The notes under the pieces are model-generated. The model had not been told where the DNA came from. It did no database searches and saw nothing but the letters and a program-made list of their open reading frames with translations. Of a stretch of 64,000 nt of DNA, positions 10,430 to 22,489 are shown piece by piece. The stretch is from Ctenosaura bakeri. Its lineage: Eukaryota > Chordata > Lepidosauria > Squamata > Iguanidae. Location of the stretch: NCBI GenBank assembly GCA_948474755.1, contig CAOLHI010001656.1, positions 62,001-126,000 on the forward strand, in the 5' to 3' direction. The first letter of the stretch is position 1. Every line of letters starts with the position of its first letter. The position numbers and the translations under genes were made by a program.

Positions 10430-13340
10430 ACATTTCTAGGAATGAGTGCATTTGTCACATTAGTTTTCATTTTGCAAACCCACTGCTGAAACATTGTTTA
10501 GGGGTGAGTCCAAGAATATACTAAATTGTAAATCTGAGATTTCAAGGGGAAGGGCTGTAACTCTGTCTATCAGACATTGCTTTCCTGTTCTCTGATCTGC
10601 CTTTTGACCAACAGGAGAACTTCTGTCTTGTATGGAATAAATTTCTATTTGTTCACCCTTATCCAGTCTACTATTGACAACAGACCTCAGTTTACTAGAA
10701 AAAAGCTTACACACACTCTTGAACCTCTTTGTGCCTTCAGTGGCAACCCTAGGTTTGTGTCTATAAATGGTCGACAACTGCCATCAAATAAATAGTATGC
10801 ATATCAAACAGAAAAATGCCGTTTGTCATAAGAACAAAACAAAATCTAAAATTGTAAGCATTAAAGAGTATTTTCAGATTCCAAACTGCTAAATGTGTTT
10901 GTGTTTTTCGTTTGCAGTACCTTTGCAGCACATATTTTGTCCTTTTTTAAAAGAAAAACATAGTTTAATAGCACACCATGGTGGTATTAACAAGGCAAAT
11001 TAATTTTAGTTAATAGAAAATGACTGACTTCATGGTTCAGTTGTCAGAGGGAGAGGTATATGAGCAAAAGCAGTGTCCTACAAACGTATCAAGAGTTCCC
11101 ATAAAGAAGTGGTAAACTGCATTCACTCTCAGAGAGCATAAATGTATGCATTTTAGCAAGGATTAAGCTGGTCCCAAATGTGCATATAATTACACTGCCA
11201 CACCAACCCTTACTTGGGTGGAAAGGGAAAATAATGGGGTGGATTGTGTGCTACTTCCTAAGCTCTCCTATTGCATGTTCTCCAGGATAGGTTTGGGAGG
11301 GAAGAGGTTCACCAGCTTTATAGTCTGACAGATTTTTTCAAGAAAACTCCTTTCCCTTTCCTACTTGGGACATCTTTGGTGGGGGGGCACCTTCACATTA
11401 GTGGAGGGATATGCCCATTGCATCTTAAGTCCCCATCTGTCCAAGGGTGTAAAGATTTCTCTACGAGGCTTTATTGTGAGACCCTTGGAATTTTCTCCCC
11501 ACAAAACCTCATAATAACAGATAATCAAAGGCATAAAATAAATGGCCTCCGAGATTTCAACTTGCTGGCAAAGATGCTGCTAACAGGTTTCAACAATAGA
11601 CTCCTCCTTTCTGCATTGGTGTTTTCTCTCTTTCAGTTTGACATCCAAATCTTCCCTCTAAATATAGGGTTGAGGTTTCATACTGAGTTCTGGGGGGAAA
11701 TGCCTTGCCCTATGGCTAAATAAAGAAGAATTCAAATTAGTGGCATAACCACTGTTGGCTAGTGGTTACTATGTTGCTGGGAATTTTACCAGTTCTAGAT
11801 TTGTAGACCACTCTGACAGCTTCTATATGGTTTTTACTGTTGCCATCATAAAGAAAATTATCCCTCTGTAGGGAGTATGATTAAAGCATTGCATATGTGT
11901 CCCACTTCAAGCTACTGATTCCATAGTAAATGTAAAACCACATTTGTAAAACTAGAAATGGGAGGGGGACATCTAAACAACAAAGTTTATTATTAGCACA
12001 TCTTTGTGTTACATGAAGTTTGACATGACTTTCATAAATATAAAGATGTGTTGTCGCTAAAGCAATAAAACATCTGTAGATTTAATCTCACTACTAGGGA
12101 AGATCTAAACACCACAATCTCTCTCCCTGTGTCATTTCATGACATGGACAACTTTGTTGTTGTTAACTATAGCTCATGTAACTGTCTCCTCACTAGAAAT
12201 TAATTTATTGCTGGGTAGAGAAGTGTGTAGGAGGAAGCAAACAAGACAGCAAACCACACTAGAAATCAGATTACATACATACATATTCCCAAGGAAGCAT
12301 CACATTGCAGATATATTTCTTCAATGGACACACCAGTATAGCCTCATGCTGTTTCTGTGAGCATTCAGTTTGAAAGGTTACCCCTTGGCCTTCATTGTTG
12401 TGTAAATAACACTGAGAACATGGCAAAATCCCTTCACCCCCAGAGGCTATAGTTATAGTTATTGGCAGTGCACATGCTTTGTGGGCAGAAAGTCCTGGCT
12501 TCAATCTCTAGCATATTTATTTTTAAAGAAAATTTGGGGAACAGCTTTGGAGAATCTTGAGACTTTGGAAACAGTAGAGAGTATGTTCCTCAAAAGTTAA
12601 GAGCATGATCGTGAACTTCATCACCCATTGCTTTCGAAAGGACTTGCCTTCTGTCTTATCCTCCTGTTTATTCCTAGCTATTTCTCGCCCCCTCTTATTT
12701 TGAGGGAAACATCTTAAGAAACATCTAAGAAGGTGAAAGAAATTCCCACTTTTGCTGGTGTAAAGACTGTAGAAGCTTGCCACCATTTTGAAGGAGTGTG
12801 GAGGGTTGCTCCATGTTGAAGGTAAATGGAAGACATGTTTCTCCTCTTCCACCCTTCCCAACCCCTTCCAAGAGGGAAAAGAAATCTTTTTCTCAACTTT
12901 TTGTGGGGAAGCTATATAACTTGCAGTGCAACCTGAGGTACCTGCAAACAGGAAGAATGGTAGTTCTTGTGTGAGGTAAATAAAAATGAGAGAGAAACAA
13001 ACAAAAAAATTAAGAGCATGATCTGAATCGCTTGTGGTGGTCTCACTGCATATAATCATATGCAGAAGGGATGCCAACATGAAAAGAGATTGTGTGCACA
13101 AGCTAACAGATGTGCATACATGTCCTTCTTCAAAGGCTATCCTGACACAATCAGAATGCTTTACTGCATGGAGAATCATTATGTGCATACATAACATGGC
13201 AATGGAACTTTGTATGCATGCCAAATGTTCAAAGAGTAGAAAGGTAGGCAGACAGGCAGATGACAGGGCTAGCCTCTTCCAATGGGAGGGTGCCTGTCTG
13301 TAGTTCACATATTTGTTCTGTAATTGCTGCAGTACAGATG
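10430..13340. other. Intron 3 sequence, nothing recognised
   Basis: Nearly 3 kb of unassigned intron. The longest open frames (150 codons at 11271-11723; a 368-codon minus frame at 12523-13629 entering the MITE) have no recognisable domains, composition bias typical of chance frames, and no splice or promoter support. Confidence 0.4.
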
Positions 13341-13344
13341 CTAA

Positions 13345-13822
13345 GGCCCTTTTCACATGTGGAGGAAGCCATGCCCGAAAACACACCAAAACAGAGCTTA
13401 CCTGGAGCCGTTGCAACGTGGAGCAACGCAAGTTTGCTGCTCCACATGCGGCAGTGTCCTGCAGCGTCCTGTGGCATCCAAAATGGCGGCTTCTGGCTGA
13501 CGGAGGCTCTCCACCAACCGGAGAAACTCGCCAGCCAGAAGCCCACCCCCCAGCCGGTCTGCAGGCACACACTTGCATGTGCCTGCAAATCCACACCTGG
13601 CGCTGCGATGGGGCTGCACGGGGCTGCACGCCCCGTGCTTTTTAAAAACCACTTGAAAAGTGGTTTTCAAAAAGTACGCAGTGCCGCCACTTCTGGTCGC
13701 CCCTGCGTGGATTGGGGTGTGGAACTACACAAAAGTAGTCCGCCCCAATCCACGTTACAGTGTAGATGACCTCCGTCAGAGGTCGCTCTACACTGTTTTT
13801 TTAACCCCGTGTGAAAAGGGCC
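13345..13822 (+). mobile_element. Harbinger-like MITE, copy 2 (intact ends)
   Basis: A 478-base element with terminal inverted repeats GGCCCTTTTCACA / TGTGAAAAGGGCC, flanked by the direct repeat TAA at 13342-13344 and 13823-13825. That 3-base target duplication and TIR style fit PIF/Harbinger. Internal hairpins lie at 13418-13445, 13645-13667, 13707-13753 and 13757-13797. There is no transposase frame. It is GC-rich and CpG-containing in an AT-rich intron, which suggests fairly recent insertion. Confidence 0.75.
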
Positions 13823-14296
13823 TAAGTTGCAGCTGATGGACCTATTGCAAGTATTTCTCATTTTACAACTGCTAAATAAATAAATTTCAATAAAGATTGA
13901 AATTCGAAGTGAGATAGCCTGGAAAATATAATTAATACAAGCTTCTGTTGATTTGCATTCTGTGCCTTATTTTCTTACTTATTTTTAAACATATCTATGT
14001 ATCACAGTGTATTTACTATCCTATGCATATATCATAGGGAATCCCTTTTTCTGAAAAAAATATTTTACCATAAAACAACCTTTTAAGTAGAAAACTCAGA
14101 GCAATAAAGTGCTGTTAGAAAAGTATAGTGAACACTAACCAGAACTTGGAAAAGTAATTTGTCTGAACTGCAGGGATGGAAAGATTAGTCAAAAATATTT
14201 TTAAAAAATGGTAAAAAAATATGCTTGTTTGAGTGCTGAGAAACCCTGACAAGAAGAATCTTGGACTGACAAGAATCTTTACAGTTTGGAACTTAA

Positions 14297-14496
14297 GCCG
14301 TTTCTGCACTACACTGTTATAACGCTATCTGCCATTTTCAACATCCTGTGGAACCCTGGGGTTTGTAGTTTAGGAAGAGACACTTAGAATTCTCAGCCAG
14401 AGAGTAGTTTAGCCTCAGTAAACTACAAACCATAGAATTCCACAGGATGTTGAAAGTAGAATAATAGCAGTATAATAATGCAGTGTGGAAATGGCC
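14297..14496. repeat. Palindromic MITE, copy B
   Basis: Same family as 9845-10048. The left end TGCACTACACTGTTATAACG pairs with AGTATAATAATGCAGTGTGG at the right. The central arms GGGGTTTGTAGTTTA and TAAACTACAAACC also pair, making a nearly complete foldback of 200 bases. Confidence 0.65.
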
Positions 14497-14499
14497 TCA

Positions 14500-17390
14500 T
14501 TCTACACAAAAATTGCACATTGTTGTTTTTCACAGAAAACAGCATTTTTTTGTGCAGGAGTAATATTTCTGCATTGAAATATTATTGTCTCTGCAGAAAA
14601 TCCTGTTTTCTGTCCAAAACATCATGCAAAGACAGCCACTAAATATTCATTTAGATGACCAGGAAGGATGGGGTGGTCCTTCAGTGACAGAAGGCTTTTA
14701 CTGAGGATAAGTCATTGTCAAGAACACACAAAGTATCGTCATCACTGCAGTGTAACCACAGAATTCATCTTCTGGTTGAAAGCAAGCTTCAGTGAGAACT
14801 TATCTATCTATTCATTTATTTTTGTGTTGGTGGATCCAAATCTAAGACACTCAGATCTCATGCTGTACAATAGAAAATGTACCTTCTTGTATCTTCACAT
14901 CTTATGGCAAATCAAGGATATTCATTTTGTCATTTCTGTAGTTGCTTCTGGTAGCTGTTCGGCTGATTTCCAGAAGTACTGTGGTGTGAGAATGCAGACT
15001 TCTTGTAAATTAAGATTCTTTGGTTGTTATAGAGATTATTTCTTTGTGATCATCTGCAGAATCCTGAGAAAAGCTCTTCTACAGAAAGTTTACCACATCA
15101 CCTCAGCATTCTCTTGATCACTCCAAAACAATGGAAGTCAGCACGTCAAGCAGAGAGAAGCTGCCAAAGTAGAAGTAGTTGTTCAAAATAAAAGCTCTAG
15201 CCATCACAGTCAATTGCATAGATTCTACTCATGTGTTGCTAGCAAGCTTCACAGAGATGTGTGGTTTGCCCTGTAGAATATAAGAGCCAGGATCCAATTG
15301 TGTACTTCTACGCAGGTCTTTGGCTTCTTGTTATAGAATCAAGAGATAACAAATCCCCTTCTCAGCTGTAGCAGCACCCACCCACATATCTTTCAACCTT
15401 CCCAATTTGTCATGGGCACCCCCACTTAATCCTCCATCATCCTGTTTCTTCATCTGCTTTTAAAATGTCCTGATTTTCCCCTCTCATTTTCCCCTTTGTC
15501 TTCAGCTTAATTCATTGATGCAAGAGTTCAAAGTGCAAAAATACATTGTACTCAATTCACAGGTAGGAGAGTAGGTTCAGGCAAAAGCGAACAGCTGCAG
15601 CTTCTCTAGGCTTAGATGTTCTTCCTGTTTATTAACTCTTGCCATCTTGACCACACTCTGATGTTGCTTTGTCATATGTATCCTAGTTTTCATTTGTGAA
15701 ATATTGGAGGTTATACTAAAAGAAAACCTACTGCCAGAAACCCACCAGAGGGAAAGAAACTCCTAACGTTCCAGTCAGAAACTGCAGAATCTTGTGGAAG
15801 CACACTTTTGGAATCTTGCCCAAGAAGCTAGACTAGATAGGCCTTTGATGATTCAGGGAGGTAATCTAGTGCAGCTCTTCTTATGTTTTATGATCCACCT
15901 TTCCTCCCATCTTTAGCTTTGTGTATTTGAGAGATGAAAGACTACGATTCTGTAAGGCCTTAGAAAGTGTGTCTTTATACATTAAACAGTCAATAAGTTA
16001 AGCAGAAAGCATGTTTTTGTTTTATTTTAATAACCTATCCTTTTTAAAAAAAATACTCCAAACTGTGCTGCTGATCCATGGCTTTCATTCAGCATTTGTT
16101 TATCACATACAATATCCTACACTGAAGGTCTGCGATGGTCAATAAAAAAACCAAAAAAAAAAACCATGTGGATGCTATTATATCCTTTGGTTTGCTTAGA
16201 TGACCTAAATGTAAGGCACGTTGCCACTGATCTCTTAGCCAGAAGTAAAAGCAATAGTGAGAGCCTTGAGAATGGGGTGGGGAGAATACCAAATTAAATC
16301 CTGGATAGCACGTTGAGCTGGCAAGCTTAAATCCACTGCTTAGTTTGTGAATGTAAGTAACATTATATTTGGCATAGAAAATCAAAAGACTGATCAGCAG
16401 ATGGGATATATTTGCATCTTCCTTATTAGATCAGGAAGATTTTACTATATAAACTTCCAACCACTGCCAAATGCAGGGGGGCTGGCACACAAAAAGTTTC
16501 ATAATACTGGTTCTTAATGGTAAAACTGGACAGTGTCTAGAACTCCCATCTCAAGAGGATCCAATGGCTTTGAATGCCTTCTATGAAGATGCTTCTTGAT
16601 TTCCGGTCACCTCTATCCTTGTGAGATTTGGTGATTAGAGATGTTGGTGAAGATTGCTGGGCCAAGGCTGAGATAACAACCTTCAGGAGTTGCTCACAGT
16701 GCCGTTCTCAAAGATGAAGTAGCAGATGGCTCCTTCTCCAGTTCAGATTAACTGAGCTGGAAGACAATTTCCAGCTTTCCAAGCAGTTCCCAAACAGTCT
16801 TTCCTTCACTCCCACCAGACCCTGTCCCCATTCCTTTTCAATAAACACCACTTACTGAGCTGAAACAGCACTACTAAAGGAAAGGAAAAGAAATCAAACA
16901 ACCAGGAGCTGATATTTTCTTCTTTCCTCTTAGCAAACTGACAGAAACAAAGAAGACCTTGGTGGTCTTTGGGACATGTAGCTCCCAAGGAAGATGTGGG
17001 GACTCTCCTGAATGTAGCTTGGAGAAGACTCTTGGGGGTTCATAACATTTCTATTAAAGAAGAGGAGTCTTCCAAGCTTGGAATTTCATTTCTCTTTCTG
17101 AAGAAGATCCAAGTGCTCAGCCATGAAGTCTCTACTTTCTCTCCGCCTCTCTTTCTCACTCTCCTGTATGCTCCCCACAGCCAGACTTCAGGTAGTTGCT
17201 CAGTGACCTAGATGAAACAATATAATCTTAAATATGAGGAAACAGGGGTTCTGGTCCATCTACTTTGTATGGGTTCAGGTTTAAGCATCCTGTTTCCAAA
17301 GGCAGCCTGGGAGTTTTAAGAGAAAAATGTGAATATGTGCATTTACATTTATTAGGGTTTCCCCTTGAAATACATATCCTGGTTTTTATC
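14500..17390. other. Intron 3 sequence, mostly unassigned
   Basis: AT-rich intron. The only repeat recognised inside it is the dispersed repeat at 15385-15600. A 149-codon frame at 14668-15117 has no recognisable domain. Confidence 0.4.
15385..15605. repeat. Unclassified dispersed repeat, copy 2
   Basis: Co-linear with 4262-4470: AAATGTCCTGATTTTCCCCT, CATTTTCCCCTTTG, TTCAGCTTAATTCATTG, GAGTTCAAAGTGCAAAAAT and GTACTCAATTCACAGG. Family unknown. Confidence 0.35.
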
Positions 17391-17395
17391 CCCAG

Positions 17396-17433
17396 TCATC
17401 ATCATCATCATCATCATCATCATCACCATCACC
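17396..17433 (+). repeat. (ATC)n microsatellite
   Basis: About twelve ATC units with two CACC interruptions at the right edge. It creates spurious poly-histidine and poly-methionine frames on the two strands. Confidence 0.95.
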
Positions 17434-17610
17434 AGGAGTGTGTGGAGGGGGGGCAGGAGGGGGCAGAGTTGTGGTGGAGGGTAGCCACGGTATGTGTGGC
17501 TGTGGCTGTGGTGTGTGGGGGTGTGGCCAGGGTGCAGGGGCATGGCTATCGGCCGGGATGCCCCCAAAACATTGCTACCTGAGGTGAATCACTTCCATCG
17601 CCCCCTGTCC
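17434..17610. repeat. G/T-rich repeat fragment
   Basis: GC-rich stretch of GTGTGG and GGGGG tracts ending in GGATGCCCCC and GCCCCCTGTCCC text similar in style to 5545-5815. Probably part of the same dispersed family, not classified. Confidence 0.3.
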
Positions 17611-18640
17611 CTTCACAACTGCAGCTTAGGGGAAAATGCATACAAAAATAAGCATTTTTGCATACTTTTCACCCCTAAAATGCATATGCACTATATGCAT
17701 TTTTTACTAAAACACACACACATTTCTGTTCATATTTTTGAGGCAACAACTGCATCGCAAAACTCAAAGAAGTGCATCTCTGGCCAGAGGAAGTATGAAC
17801 TAGATCAGTTTGCTTAAAAATACAGATCAGTTGGAAAATGATGGCATCACTATCACAGGAGTAGATGAGATAGTTGTAAAATTCTCATTATCTGAAGGGC
17901 ACCTGTTAGATATTGTGACAGCATAAAGTTCATATTAACGGGGGGGGGGCTTTTTCTTTTACTTTGATAAATTCAGAAAATGCTTGAGCCAGCTTCACTG
18001 AGAGAAATTCTGGCAGAGAGATCTTTACTTGTTCCTAATTTCCTCTTTGGAAAAACTGGTATATTCTTTATCTGAATTACTTCTCTGATGCCAGCATTCA
18101 CTTCCCTTTTCATACGATACCCTGTGTACCTCGTATAATGTTACAGTCCAAGCACATTAAGGGTGCTATAATTTTTCTGACATCTCACAGAAGTATTAAA
18201 TTGAATTAGAGAAACTGTTAATTCATAACTCAAAATATTCTCAATATCCACAAACATACAATTTTAAAAAATACATGGTTTGGGATACAATTGTTATATA
18301 TAAAGATACATGAAACATTTCATCATATTGATTTTGCTTAACCCCCTTTTTAATATATTCCTCAGTGCTGTAAATCCTAGCTCATATTAAAATTGTAATC
18401 TTCATAAAATGGGATATTAAAATTTCTATAAAACCAAAGTCAGTCTAATCATCTTTAATTTTCCAATGGGAACCTTTCCACACCACAACCTGTTTCCTGC
18501 CAGGTGTCAAGGTCAAGTCAGGGCTCTGGGAGGTATTATCCAGAAATGGGTCTGTGTTACCTTGTTCTTGACTGAAGGTATTCTGATTATGATTCCAGGG
18601 GCTCACAAATGTTTTGAACATTCTTTCTGCTTCCCTTTCT
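17611..18640. other. Intron 3 sequence, nothing recognised
   Basis: AT-rich intronic sequence with a G10 run at 17941. No feature was recognised. Confidence 0.4.
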
Positions 18641-19490
18641 TCAAGCAGGAATCTTACCTTGGCTTCTGCAGGTCCTGTGGGGGACACCTTGATTCACTTC
18701 AAAATACAAAGGTTGGGGAAATTAGCAGAGCACTGGCAATAGCAAAACGAGGGGCAGGGTAACCCAGCAGAATCTTTTACCCAATTTTTACAGAGTCAGG
18801 CCAAGCAAAAAGCCAGATGAATGTACTAATAAATGGGTTTTTTATTAATAAGTGTGTTCTCATGCACCAACACACTCACTCACTCATGCACAGAAGTCCT
18901 ATGAGAAGGGAAAGAGGTGAAAATTGATGGGGGATATAGCAGAGAGGGTGTAAAGGTGGTGATATTGCAGCTATCCAGAAGTCTGCAATCCAGGAAGTGA
19001 TGAGAAGGACAGAGCTCAGTGAAGAGAGGTGGCTGAGGGGATCACTCAACTAACAGAGTGCCAGTCTGCTAGCATGGCAGAGAGTTCTCCAAAGAGACCC
19101 TCAAAACTGGGACTACTTATAGGGCAGAACATACCTCGAGGGCAGGAAGAACAATGGCCAAAATAAAGGGAAAAATGCCGCACAATAGCAACTTGATAGT
19201 TTGCATGATTGGTTCATGCAGATGGACCTCGCCTTCATAGGATTTTCCAAAGTTAGAGTTGCTCAACCTGGGGAAAACCTGGTAATCTCTTCAAGTTGGC
19301 TATTCGTGGCTGAGGCCCCTTTGTTCGTGTGGATGTGTCTAGCCTGAGTTCTTCTTGGGGAAATGTGACTAGGGATTTTCCTGGCCTTGACCTATTTTCG
19401 ATCGTTTGACCTATTTGTCTACGCACCTACCTAGGCAACCTCTTTGGCATGGCGGGCATATTTGATATCAATTTTATATCCCCTCGGAAT
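18640..19490 (-). repeat. LTR of the same family, copy 2, minus strand
   Basis: On the minus strand there is a TATAAGTAG box at about 19115-19122, an AATAAA signal at 18841-18846, then a block matching copy 1 (GTAAAAGATTCTGCTG near 18770 and CTAATTTCCCCAACC near 18713). The order matches U3-R-U5 and runs opposite to ANGPT1. The upstream part is much diverged from copy 1. No internal retroviral genes are seen, so it is probably solo. Confidence 0.55.
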
Positions 19491-20017
19491 GGGATCTGCC
19501 ACTGGGGTAACAGAAACCTATGCTTTGTCTTGGAATACCATTTTAAATGAAACTCAGGATCAAATTGAAAGATACATTATTTTGTGGGGGGAGACTGTGA
19601 AAGGGATGCTTTAGGGTGAAAGCCCTGTAAGATTCAGCCTCAGGCTATCTGAAGGACTGTGTTTTCCCATAAGATCCTACTTCATATCTAAAATCTTCAG
19701 AGGAACACTTCTCTATAGCCCACCATCTTCACATCATGCTTGACGAAAACATGGGAGAAGGCCTTCTCCTTGATTACTCCCAGACCTTGGAACTTCCACT
19801 CTAGGAAGATTAAGGTGGTTCCTTCTTTGCTGTCTTTTCAGCAGCAGGAGACCTTTATATTCCAGCAAGCATTTGGGAACTGATTGTTAACAAGACAAGG
19901 TATTATTATGGTGCTGTACTGTTTTTAAATTTTGTTTTAACATAATATTTTAAATGGTTTTAATTCTGTTGTTACTTTAATACTGTTTTACTATCAACTT
20001 TTATGTGTTTTAACTAT

Positions 20018-20178
20018 GGGCCTTTCCACACAACACTATTATACTGCTATTATTCCACTTTTAACATCCTATGGAATCTTGGGGTTTGCAGTTTATGGAG
20101 GGGCATTTAGAATTCTCAGCCAGAGAGCTCTTTGGCCTCAGTAAACTACAAACCCCAGAATTCCCCAGGATTCCACTA
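20018..20178. repeat. Palindromic MITE, copy C, truncated
   Basis: Begins GGGCCTTTCCACACAACACT and runs through the central foldback (GGGGTTTGCAGTTTA / TAAACTACAAACCCC). It stops at about 20178, where LTR copy 3 begins. The missing right arm is not found beyond the LTR, so the copy is truncated and not simply split. Confidence 0.6.
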
Positions 20179-20179
20179 G

Positions 20180-20960
20180 AACGGCGTGTTACCCTGTATT
20201 TAGGGGTGCTGGAAAGGACACCCAAATATCCAAATATTAACACAGATGGGAAATTAACTAGAGCACACTTGCTGGCTAGGAGAGGCAGGGCAACCTTAGC
20301 GGGGGATCTTTTTAGCCCTGAGTTTACAGAGTCAGGTCAATGAGCCATGCAATTTACAAAATAAACCAGTTAATGTTTTATTGAAAAGCAACATATAAGA
20401 CAAACAAACACACCACTAACTAAATAAGAAGTAGGAGAGGGAAATTAATTTTAGGAATAAATATACGACACCTGATCAGTAGTCCTGGACAGCTGAAGGA
20501 AATGAGGCTTAGTAGATTCCTTGGAAGCTCGCTATACAAACTGCCAGCAAAGCGGGATGAAATTCAAAATGCAACTCACTCAACTATCAGAACTAGGGGT
20601 TTTTATAACAGAAATTGTGCCTGAGGTTCATGTCATAAACTTTAAGAACAAAGTTAGCTTTGAAATGCACCAAAAGGCTTAGAAGTGGATCAACATCCGT
20701 GGTAGATCAATCAGATGGCCCAAGTGTCAGTCGGTGGGCACCTTATTTATGGTCTTGTTATTCATGGATGCAAATCTTCACCTTGTGAGGTGAAGAAAGT
20801 AGATTCTCAGAACAGCAATCAAGGCTTTTAAGTGCCTGCCTGAAATCCTGTCATAAAACGGCTGCAGCCTTGTTTTGTGTCCTGGAGACCATTTTTTTAT
20901 AAATGCATACGCCAGGGTGCCATGGAAAGGTCAAATTATTTGATATCACAAAGGGATATC
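20180..20960 (-). repeat. LTR of the same family, copy 3, minus strand
   Basis: The minus strand has a TATAAAAACCCC box at about 20594-20606, matching the TATAAAAACCCCC of copy 1, and an AATAAA signal at 20377-20382. The 3' end CAGGGTAACAC near 20190 and the 5' end TAGATATC with GATATCAAATAATTTG near 20930-20956 match the edges of copy 1. It ends about 140 bases before ANGPT1 exon 4 and runs antisense to the gene. Confidence 0.55.
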
Positions 20961-21100
20961 TAGTACTATCAAAGTTTATGCTTAAATCACAGTTACAGGC
21001 GTAGGGCAGAAATGGCTTTAGTGCCGGTTAATGCTACCTTTCACATTCATCTGACAATGGTGTGAATTAATTTGCCGTATCAATGTGTTAATTTTCCCAG

Positions 21101-21333
21101 TCTGTTGGAACACAAAATCCTTGAAATGGAAGAAAGGCATAAAGAGGAGCTGGATACTTTGAAGGAGGAAAAAGAGAACTTGCAAAGTCTGGTTTCACGT
21201 CAAACTTACATCATCCAAGAACTGGAGAGGCAACTGACTAAAGCAACTACCAATAACAGTATTCTACAGAAACAACAACTGGAGCTAATGGACACTGTAC
21301 ATAGCTTAGTGAACATGTGTTCTAAAGACGGAG
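21101..21333 (+). CDS. ANGPT1: ANGPT1 exon 4 (end of coiled coil, linker start)
   Basis: The acceptor is ATTTTCCCAG before 21101 and the donor GTAAGA starts at 21334. The exon's first base completes the serine codon split from exon 3. The product runs from LLEHKILEMEERHKEEL to LVNMCSKDG, equal to human residues 193-269. It is rich in Glu, Lys and Leu in heptads (parallel coiled coil), with RQTYIIQELERQL near the middle, and it keeps the sequon NNS (human Asn243) and a cysteine in the linker. Substitutions against human are mostly conservative. Length is 233 bases as in human. The final full codon is GGA (human Gly269), followed by a single G of the next codon. Confidence 0.96.
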
Positions 21334-22445
21334 GTAAGAGTCTTTCAAGTTCTTAAAAAAAATTGAATTAGGAGTCATTACGAATGTCTCCCCAGATATC
21401 TCTAATACTTTTGGGTGAAAGAATGTCATGCTTTCTCTAGCATATCTTATTAATTCAAATTCTGCTTGTATGTCTGTTAATAGATCATGCTAAGTGACAG
21501 GCTGATTTGGTGCCCAGAGGAACTGAACTACAGTTCCCAAAACCACCAATTCCATTTTATCCAACTCCCATAATCTTTATTTTAATTCCCATCTAAGTGG
21601 TTAAAATATTATTATTTGCCCAAGCATAATCTTGCTAAAGGGGTCAAATTCAGATCCTTGAAGGACCAGCTTCCCAGCTTATGCTTTCCACTGAGAATGG
21701 AGAAGTCTCTGGTGTGATGGGACTACATAACTCAGGAGAAACTATCTCTGAGGATTCCTTTGGGAAGTCCTCAGTTCTAGGAGCTCTTAACTACCATGCT
21801 TGTATTTTATATTGGATTATGGATCTCACACCTGTGGTCCTGGATCTGAGCAGATCCTCTTCATTGGTGCTGAAATGATTTTGGCTGTGATTTTGAAGCT
21901 GTGCTTATGAGAGCCTGTCTTTACACTCTGGTGGAAAAATGGCATTTCTAACATGATGTAGCCTTGCATGGATGATTTCTTTCAAATATTCGTGGGACAG
22001 TTAGATTGTTGGTGGCAGTAAAAGAGACCAGAGGAGGTGGAAGAGGATTTAACCATTTGCAACCTCCATGGACATGAGTGGAACTGGCTAACACCCACAC
22101 TTCTCTTGAAATGGCTCACATTGCCATTTCAAATAGTAGGAATAGATATGATTCAGATAAGTGCTGGAGAAGAGATGAGGGGTTAAAGTCTCTTCTCCCA
22201 CTGTCCCACAGCCCAGGTTTCTAACCTAGTTTAGCTCTCCTCTCTGAGCTTTTTTAAAAAGTCATCCATGCACAGCCAGCCCAGATGACAAATGTCAAAT
22301 GTAATTGAGCTTCCAGATCTATAGCAGTAATGAACACTATGGGCGAGGGAGCAGAGGAGAACCCATATATGCGCCCCGTCCACCCATGTGTTACGGAATT
22401 TTCATGAAGCACATCCATTTCGCTGTCTCTCTCATACACACACCC
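21334..22445. other. Intron 4 sequence, nothing recognised
   Basis: Intronic sequence after exon 4, without recognisable genes or repeats. A stop codon follows immediately in the exon 4 frame after the donor. Confidence 0.4.
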
Positions 22446-22450
22446 TATAG

Positions 22451-22489
22451 ATTGATTGATTGATTGATTGATTGACTGATGGATTGAGG
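22451..22489 (+). repeat. (ATTG)n microsatellite
   Basis: Six uninterrupted ATTG units followed by degenerate GACTGATGGATTG units. Confidence 0.9.

Noticed and set aside
11271..11723. 150-codon + frame considered as an extra gene
   Set aside because: No recognisable domain, no splice or promoter support, and composition like the surrounding intron.
12523..13629. 368-codon minus-strand open frame, the longest in the window
   Set aside because: It runs out of plain intron into the GC-rich Harbinger-like MITE, has no recognisable domain, and the MITE half is open in several frames on both strands because of base composition.
17265..17582. Frame with a poly-histidine run
   Set aside because: Produced by the (ATC)n microsatellite at 17396-17433.
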